From an uncultured Lachnospiraceae bacterium (GTDB lineage Bacteria > Bacillota > Clostridia > Lachnospirales > Lachnospiraceae), in NCBI GenBank assembly GCA_910587295.1, contig CAJULP010000083.1:1-25576 (forward strand): a DNA stretch of 25,576 nucleotides, read 5' to 3'. The notes below the pieces were generated by a model that was given only the letters and a program-made list of their open reading frames with translations, had not been told where the DNA came from and did no database searches. The position numbers and the translations under genes are program-made. Positions 21,798 through 25,576 of this stretch are shown piece after piece. Position 1 is the first letter of the stretch. The number at the start of each line of letters is the position of its first letter.

Positions 21798-22835
21798 ATG
21801 GTGACAAAAGAGCTTTTTGGAAAAACGGTTGACGGAACCGAAATCTATAAATATTGGATCGAAAATAAAAAGGGTATGAAAGCGGCCGTGATCAATTACG
21901 GTGCGATCCTTGTAAATCTTTTGGTTCCGGATTCTGAAGGCAATGTGGATGATGTGGTACTGGGGTATGGTTCTTTGGAAGATTATTTTGAAAACGGAAG
22001 CTTTTTTGGCGCTACGGTAGGGCCCAATGCCAACCGGATCGGAGGCGCTTCCTTTGAACTTGACGGCGTCAGATATCAGTTAGATGTCAATGACGGCGTA
22101 AATAATCTTCACAGTCATGTGAAAGAGGGATACCACAAGAGAGTATGGGATGCCGAAGAAGGGGAGGATCAGGTCAGGTTTTCGTTAAAAGACCAGGATG
22201 GCAGCATGGGCTTCCCGGGAAACAAGGAAATACAGGTTACTTATACACTGACGGATGAGAATGCGCTGGAGATTCATTACCAGGGCAGCAGCGATCAAAA
22301 TACAATCATCAATATGACTAACCACACCTATTTTAACCTGGCAGGCCATGGGAAGGGAACGATTCATGATCATGTACTTACCTTAAACGCATCCCATTAT
22401 ACGCCCATCGTGCCGGGGGCTATTCCCACCGGTGAGATTGCATCGGTTGCGGGAACGCCTTTTGACTTTATGACGGAGAAACGGATTGGGGAAGAAATCG
22501 GAGCGGACAATGAACAGCTAAAGATGACAGGGGGGTATGATCATAACTGGGTTCTTGACGGTGCTGATGGGAAAATCAGAAAATTTGCGGATGTGAAAGA
22601 GCCGGAGAGCGGGCGGTGTATGGAAGTGTTTACAGACCTTCCCGGAGTCCAGTTTTATGCAGGGAACAGTATCACCCAGCAGACCGGAAAAGAGGATGTG
22701 GAGTACGGGCCAAGAAGCGGCTTCTGCCTGGAAACGCAATACTATCCGGATACGGCTAATAAGCCCCAATTTCCTTCTTGTGTATTTGGCCCTGAAAGGA
22801 AGTATGATACCACTACGGTTTACAAGTTTATATAA
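21798..22835 (+). CDS. galM: Aldose 1-epimerase (mutarotase)
   Basis: 345 residues. It interconverts the alpha and beta anomers of galactose, glucose and related sugars so that they enter catabolism. Family landmarks are 'GPNANRIGGASFELDG' (75-90), His 105 in 'NNLHSH', His 176 in 'MTNHTYFNLAGH', Asp 248 in 'GGYDHNWVL', and catalytic Glu 312 in 'GFCLETQYYPD'. The ATG at 21798 has GGGAGG at about ten bases. No galK or galT is nearby, so it is linked by position to recR rather than to a Leloir operon. A strong terminator follows. Confidence 0.95.
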   Translation: MVTKELFGKTVDGTEIYKYWIENKKGMKAAVINYGAILVNLLVPDSEGNVDDVVLGYGSLEDYFENGSFFGATVGPNANRIGGASFELDGVRYQLDVNDGVNNLHSHVKEGYHKRVWDAEEGEDQVRFSLKDQDGSMGFPGNKEIQVTYTLTDENALEIHYQGSSDQNTIINMTNHTYFNLAGHGKGTIHDHVLTLNASHYTPIVPGAIPTGEIASVAGTPFDFMTEKRIGEEIGADNEQLKMTGGYDHNWVLDGADGKIRKFADVKEPESGRCMEVFTDLPGVQFYAGNSITQQTGKEDVEYGPRSGFCLETQYYPDTANKPQFPSCVFGPERKYDTTTVYKFI

Positions 22836-22843
22836 AGAAAATG

Positions 22844-22875
22844 AAAAGATATGGGAGTGTATCTCATATCTTTTT
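22844..22875 (+). terminator. Terminator after galM
   Basis: AAAAGATATGGGA (22844-22856) pairs with TCTCATATCTTTT (22862-22874), 13 bp with one G-U pair, around a GTGTA loop; the 3' arm ends in five Ts. It ends the dnaX-ybaB-recR-galM transcript. Confidence 0.9.
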
Positions 22876-22939
22876 GATAGATAGGGAATGTGGGGAGTTT
22901 TTGACGACGGATTAAGGGCCTTTTGGCAGCTTGTTTGTG

Positions 22940-22962
22940 TTAGACTGAAAAAAACAGTCTAA
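22940..22962. promoter_or_regulatory. Inverted repeat just upstream of the membrane-cluster operon
   Basis: Perfect 8-bp arms TTAGACTG (22940-22947) and CAGTCTAA (22955-22962) enclose seven As. It ends a few bases before the GGGGTAAGGA ribosome site of the next gene. With no T-run it is not a terminator; it may be an operator or an mRNA hairpin that affects translation. I see no convincing promoter in 22876-22939. Confidence 0.45.
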
Positions 22963-22975
22963 ACGGGGTAAGGAT

Positions 22976-23590
22976 ATGAAGCTGCCAGAAATTGTGAAAC
23001 GAATCGGATACACAGATGGAGAAGACCGCATTTATGTGGAGGATTACGTATACAGCTATTTAAAGGGGCTGCGGGAAAAACGGGAGTTAATTCCCCTTAG
23101 GGCGGCATTGTTTGGACATGCCGTTCGAAAGGACGCAATACGGTATTATTTTATTTACGGGGCCTGCTGTATTGTGGAAGAGTTTTCTTTCGGCGGAAAA
23201 GAGGAACAAGTGAGGAAAGAATTTTTCCCCGAATATGAGCTGATTGGTTATGTGAATATCTGCAAAAACAGCCGGCTTTTGGAGGACAAGGGTAAAGGCT
23301 ATTTTGTCTTTTATGAAGCGAACGAACCTATGCAGCGTTATCTGGCTTTTTGTTTTGAAAGAGAAAACAAAAGAGGAGGAAAAAAAGCGGAAGAGAACAC
23401 AGGCATTAGGGAAAGCGCCCGGCCGGGAAGGACAAAAGGCGGACGGGCAGTTGGAGAAGCGGTAAAGCGGTTTTTTTATGGAATGGGAATTTTGATTTTG
23501 GCAATAGCCATAAATACCGTCAATGATTATGGCAGGATGTACGGTTTTGTGGAGATGACAGGAATGGCGGCCCAGGTAGCGGAAAAATAG
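22976..23590 (+). CDS. Uncharacterised single-pass membrane protein
   Basis: 204 residues. I do not recognise a named domain with certainty. The N-terminal 130 residues form a soluble alpha/beta domain with blocks 'RIYVEDYVYSYLKGL' (18-32), 'LRAALFGHAVRKDAIRYYFI' with 'YGACC' (41-65) and 'GYFVFYEANEPMQRYLAF' (108-125). Similar domains occur in other Lachnospiraceae membrane proteins, and the 'alFGh..' to 'yfIyGA' pattern loosely resembles MPN/JAB-like folds, but the metal motif is not evident. A charged, low-complexity linker (130-163) leads to a membrane helix (about 166-184) and a short tail of 20 residues. GGGGTAAGGA supports ATG 22976. It is 11 bp from the DUF5711 gene, so it is probably the first gene of a three-gene operon. 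Confidence 0.7.
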   Translation: MKLPEIVKRIGYTDGEDRIYVEDYVYSYLKGLREKRELIPLRAALFGHAVRKDAIRYYFIYGACCIVEEFSFGGKEEQVRKEFFPEYELIGYVNICKNSRLLEDKGKGYFVFYEANEPMQRYLAFCFERENKRGGKKAEENTGIRESARPGRTKGGRAVGEAVKRFFYGMGILILAIAINTVNDYGRMYGFVEMTGMAAQVAEK

Positions 23591-23601
23591 AAGGAAAATG
23601 A

Positions 23602-24831
23602 TTGGGTTTTGGACGAAGCATGATTAATATACGTAATTATTTGAAAGAAAAAGAAAAAAGAAAGAGTACTAATAGGAGCGTTGATTATAAAGAGAGAATC
23701 CGCAGCCATAAACTGTCAATTTTTTATAGGGCGGCATTGGGGATTTTTCTGGCTGTTGTACTGGTTGCTTTTTTGATCATTCACTGGAAAAATAAAGTTT
23801 TTACCGACAGTGTGATAGCTGATACGGCGCCGATTACCGTAGTGCAGGGAGCGGTCGTGGAAAACCTTGACGGTTATGTCCTTCTATATAGTAAAGACGG
23901 GGCAAGCTGTCTGGATACAAAGGGGCAAGCTGTCTGGAACAGGACTTATGAGATGCAGACCCCGCTTTTGTCGGTTTCCGGGCAGACGGCAGCGATTGGT
24001 GATTATAATGGGCGGTCTATTTACGTGGTGGATAAAGCGGGGGAAAGAGGGGTGGTCAATACCAATCTTCCCATCAGGAACCTGTGTGTTTCGGAAAATG
24101 GTGTTGTGGCGGCAGTGTTAGACGACGCCAATACCATTAGAATCAATGTTTATAACGGGAATGAAAATACGGAAAACGCTATCGTGAATGCGAAGGCAAG
24201 GATGGACAAAAGCGGATATCCGGTGAGTATTTCCCTATCGACCAACGGAAAACTTATGGCGGTTTCTTATTTGTATGTTGACAGTGGGAACATGAAATCT
24301 TCCGTTGCTTTTTATAATTTTGGCGAGGTAGGTCAGAACAAAGCGGATAATTATGTCAGCGGATATGACTATTTGAATACAGTGGTTCCGTTTGTGCGTT
24401 TTATGGACAATGATTCATCTTTTGCGGTTTCGGATGACAGGATCGTGTTTTTTGCGGGGGCAGAAGTTCCCACCAATATCGCCACAAAGTTTTTGGAAGA
24501 AGAGGTACAAAGCATTTACTATGATGAAAACTATGTAGGGCTGGTATTTCATAATGCAAGCGGGGAAGGGGCATACCGGCTTGACGTGTATGACAGTGCA
24601 GGAAATAAAGCCGGATCTTTGTTTTTTGACATAGAGTATACGGATATCATTTTTAACAAGGACCAGGTGATTATTTATAGTGATAAAGAATGTCAGATCA
24701 GCAGTATAAAAGGTGTGAGTAAATTTTTGGGCAGTTTTGAAAAGAATACTTCTTTGCTGATTCCGACCAATTCTGCATACCGGTATATGGCAGTGACATC
24801 TGATTCTATAGATACCATTGAATTGAAATAG
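23602..24831 (+). CDS. DUF5711 family membrane-anchored beta-propeller-like protein
   Basis: 409 residues. A basic cytoplasmic N-terminus (about 40 residues) is followed by one membrane helix at 42-61, then an extracytoplasmic domain of about 345 residues. The domain is made of repeated short beta motifs such as 'GYVLLYSKDGASCLDTKGQA', 'GRSIYVVDKAGERG' and 'PVSISLSTNGKLMAVSYLYV', which look like propeller blades. This matches DUF5711, common in Lachnospiraceae and of unknown function. Two starts are possible: TTG 23602, with AAGGA six bases upstream, or ATG 23620, with only a weak GGACGA. I give the TTG. It is 12 bp upstream of the CvpA gene. A role in sensing the cell envelope is a guess. 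Confidence 0.75.
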   Translation: MGFGRSMINIRNYLKEKEKRKSTNRSVDYKERIRSHKLSIFYRAALGIFLAVVLVAFLIIHWKNKVFTDSVIADTAPITVVQGAVVENLDGYVLLYSKDGASCLDTKGQAVWNRTYEMQTPLLSVSGQTAAIGDYNGRSIYVVDKAGERGVVNTNLPIRNLCVSENGVVAAVLDDANTIRINVYNGNENTENAIVNAKARMDKSGYPVSISLSTNGKLMAVSYLYVDSGNMKSSVAFYNFGEVGQNKADNYVSGYDYLNTVVPFVRFMDNDSSFAVSDDRIVFFAGAEVPTNIATKFLEEEVQSIYYDENYVGLVFHNASGEGAYRLDVYDSAGNKAGSLFFDIEYTDIIFNKDQVIIYSDKECQISSIKGVSKFLGSFEKNTSLLIPTNSAYRYMAVTSDSIDTIELK

Positions 24832-24843
24832 GGAAGAAACATA

Positions 24844-25233
24844 ATGTACTATATAGCATTGATTATTGTAGCATTGATTTTTATATGGCGGATCGTGGCG
24901 GGGTTTCGGAAAGGGATGGTACAGGAGATCATTTCTCTGATCGCTATGGTGGCTGCCGGAATCTGCATCTTATTGATCCTGGGGGCGGTAGGTAACTACC
25001 TGAACCATGAAATTGGGAAGTTAGTTCAGATGATAGTGGTGTTGTTTGTGGTATGTGTCGTGTACCGTCTGGTGCACACACTGTTCGTATCATTGGAACT
25101 GATATCGAAGCTGCCGCTGATCAAATGGGTGGATAAACTGTTAGGGGCAGTGGTGGGATGTGCGGAAGCAGTTTTGATAGTGGGAATTTTCGTTTACTTA
25201 CTAAAAAATTGGGGGCTGTCCTTTTTGCAGTGA
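24844..25233 (+). CDS. CvpA family membrane protein
   Basis: 129 residues with four hydrophobic segments (about 2-17, 27-47, 58-80, 100-122). 'FIWRIVAGFRKGMVQEIISL' near the N-terminus and 'LPLIKWVDKLLGAVVGCAEA' near the C-terminus are the two diagnostic blocks of CvpA/colicin V production proteins. The name is historical; in most bacteria the role is unsettled, with links to envelope stress tolerance. It is shorter than many homologues (about 160-190). It is last in the cluster 22976-25233; a hairpin terminator follows 33 bp downstream. Confidence 0.85.
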   Translation: MYYIALIIVALIFIWRIVAGFRKGMVQEIISLIAMVAAGICILLILGAVGNYLNHEIGKLVQMIVVLFVVCVVYRLVHTLFVSLELISKLPLIKWVDKLLGAVVGCAEAVLIVGIFVYLLKNWGLSFLQ

Positions 25234-25266
25234 CCTTCTGTTATGCGTCGTATGCTGTGGGAGGAG

Positions 25267-25293
25267 AAAACCGCTGTTTTTGGTGGTTTTTTT
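25267..25293 (+). terminator. Terminator after the CvpA gene
   Basis: AAAACCGC (25267-25274) pairs with GTGGTTTT (25283-25290) around TGTTTTTG, and Ts continue to 25293. The stem is only 8 bp with one G-U pair, so it is of moderate strength. Confidence 0.7.
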
Positions 25294-25296
25294 GGC

Positions 25297-25360
25297 TTCA
25301 AAAAAAATTGTAAAAAAATTGGAAAAATATGTTGACAATAATTACATCATCTGATATATT
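25297..25360 (+). promoter_or_regulatory. Strong stable-RNA promoter with an A/T-rich upstream element
   Basis: Perfect -35 TTGACA (25332-25337), 17-bp spacer, -10 TATATT (25355-25360) with TG at 25352-25353 (extended -10). Directly upstream, about 25297-25330 is almost only A and T in phased A-runs, like an UP element that binds the RNA polymerase alpha subunit. This combination is typical of rRNA promoters. Transcription should start near 25367. Confidence 0.8.
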
Positions 25361-25366
25361 ATAAAA

Positions 25367-25576
25367 GTCGCACGTCGGAAGTACTCCGAAAGCGAAAAAT
25401 GCCTGATAAAGTGTGTCTGAGCAAGACCTGTTTTGAAGGCAGGAAGCACCTTGACAAATAAACAGCAATGCAGACCTGAAAATTCAGAGAGAATAATTCA
25501 GAGAACAGCCTGAAGGAAACTTCAGGGACCTAGAGACAGTAAAAAGGAACGGAAAGAAGCCAGAAGAGGTTTTGGA
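25367..25576 (+). other. Structured leader of a probable rRNA operon (partial, runs off the window)
   Basis: The 210-nt stretch after the promoter has no credible protein frame. It holds a hairpin right at the 5' end (TCGC 25368-25371 with GCGA 25392-25395, and CGGA with TCCG inside), a boxA-like antitermination motif GCACCTTGACAAATAA (25446-25461), a small CTGAA/TTCAG repeat (25476-25487), two ATTCAGAGA copies, and a GAAA-capped hairpin CCTGAAG/CTTCAGG (25509-25526). These are features of rRNA leaders. The 16S gene itself is not reached, so this is an inference. From 25234 to here I see only the terminator and the promoter. Confidence 0.6.

Noticed and set aside
25400..25462. Short reading frame of 20 codons in the 3' leader region
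   Set aside because: No ribosome site, and it lies inside a hairpin-rich stretch typical of a stable-RNA leader.

Overview
The window looks like a chromosomal segment of an anaerobic, low-to-mid GC Firmicute, most likely family Lachnospiraceae (Clostridia). The reasons are the AGGAGG-type ribosome sites, a large Alu-containing SRP RNA, an oxygen-sensitive radical-SAM activase of NrdG type, several carbohydrate ABC (CUT1) components, a group III phosphofructokinase, and protein families that are almost private to this lineage (DUF5711, DUF6128-like). This placement is inferred from gene content; no species is claimed. No prophage, insertion sequence, integrase or CRISPR array is visible.

Layout. 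(1) 157-2740: a GNAT acetyltransferase, a tandem HD/HD-GYP protein and a YesL/DUF624 membrane protein, probably one operon behind an extended -10 promoter. (2) 2938-5234: an orphan UgpC/MsmK-type sugar-ABC ATPase whose Arg codons suggest high expression, a strong terminator, then a PucR/CdaR-type regulator. (3) 5307-6221: a DUF6128-like protein carrying seven 18-bp in-frame repeats. It converges with the SRP RNA gene (6443 down to 6226), which has a near-consensus promoter. (4) 6556-9200: NrdG-type activase, tadA, and a convergent MATE transporter whose 3' end overlaps tadA. (5) 9400-11416: pncA-pncB, a nicotinamide-to-nicotinate-to-NaMN salvage pair behind a leader hairpin. (6) 11509-16038: a complete CUT1 importer in the order ATPase, permease, permease, binding lipoprotein, followed by a small lipoprotein gene with its own promoter. 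(7) 16984-17969, minus strand: tRNA-Ser(CGA) with a DUF2971 gene just downstream. (8) 18115-22835: pfkA, then dnaX-ybaB-recR-galM. (9) 22976-25233: a membrane-protein cluster made of an uncharacterised single-pass protein, DUF5711 and CvpA. (10) 25300-25576: an A/T-rich element, a consensus promoter and a structured leader with a boxA-like motif, which look like the start of an rRNA operon that continues beyond the window.

How the genes work together. The blocks are mostly housekeeping with metabolic additions. The order tadA - SRP RNA - dnaX - ybaB - recR known from Bacillus is recognisable here but broken: about 11.4 kb of NAD salvage, sugar transport, tRNA-Ser/DUF2971 and glycolysis genes lie between tadA and dnaX, and the SRP RNA gene has moved to the other side of tadA on the opposite strand. 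Carbon handling recurs throughout (two CUT1 ATPases, a full importer, galM, pfkA, PucR-type regulator). I did not find a clearly new multi-gene system. The best candidates for new biology are the 22976-25233 membrane cluster, the doubly anchored binding protein at 14401, the repeat-bearing DUF6128-like protein, and the terminator-like hairpin in the pncA leader.
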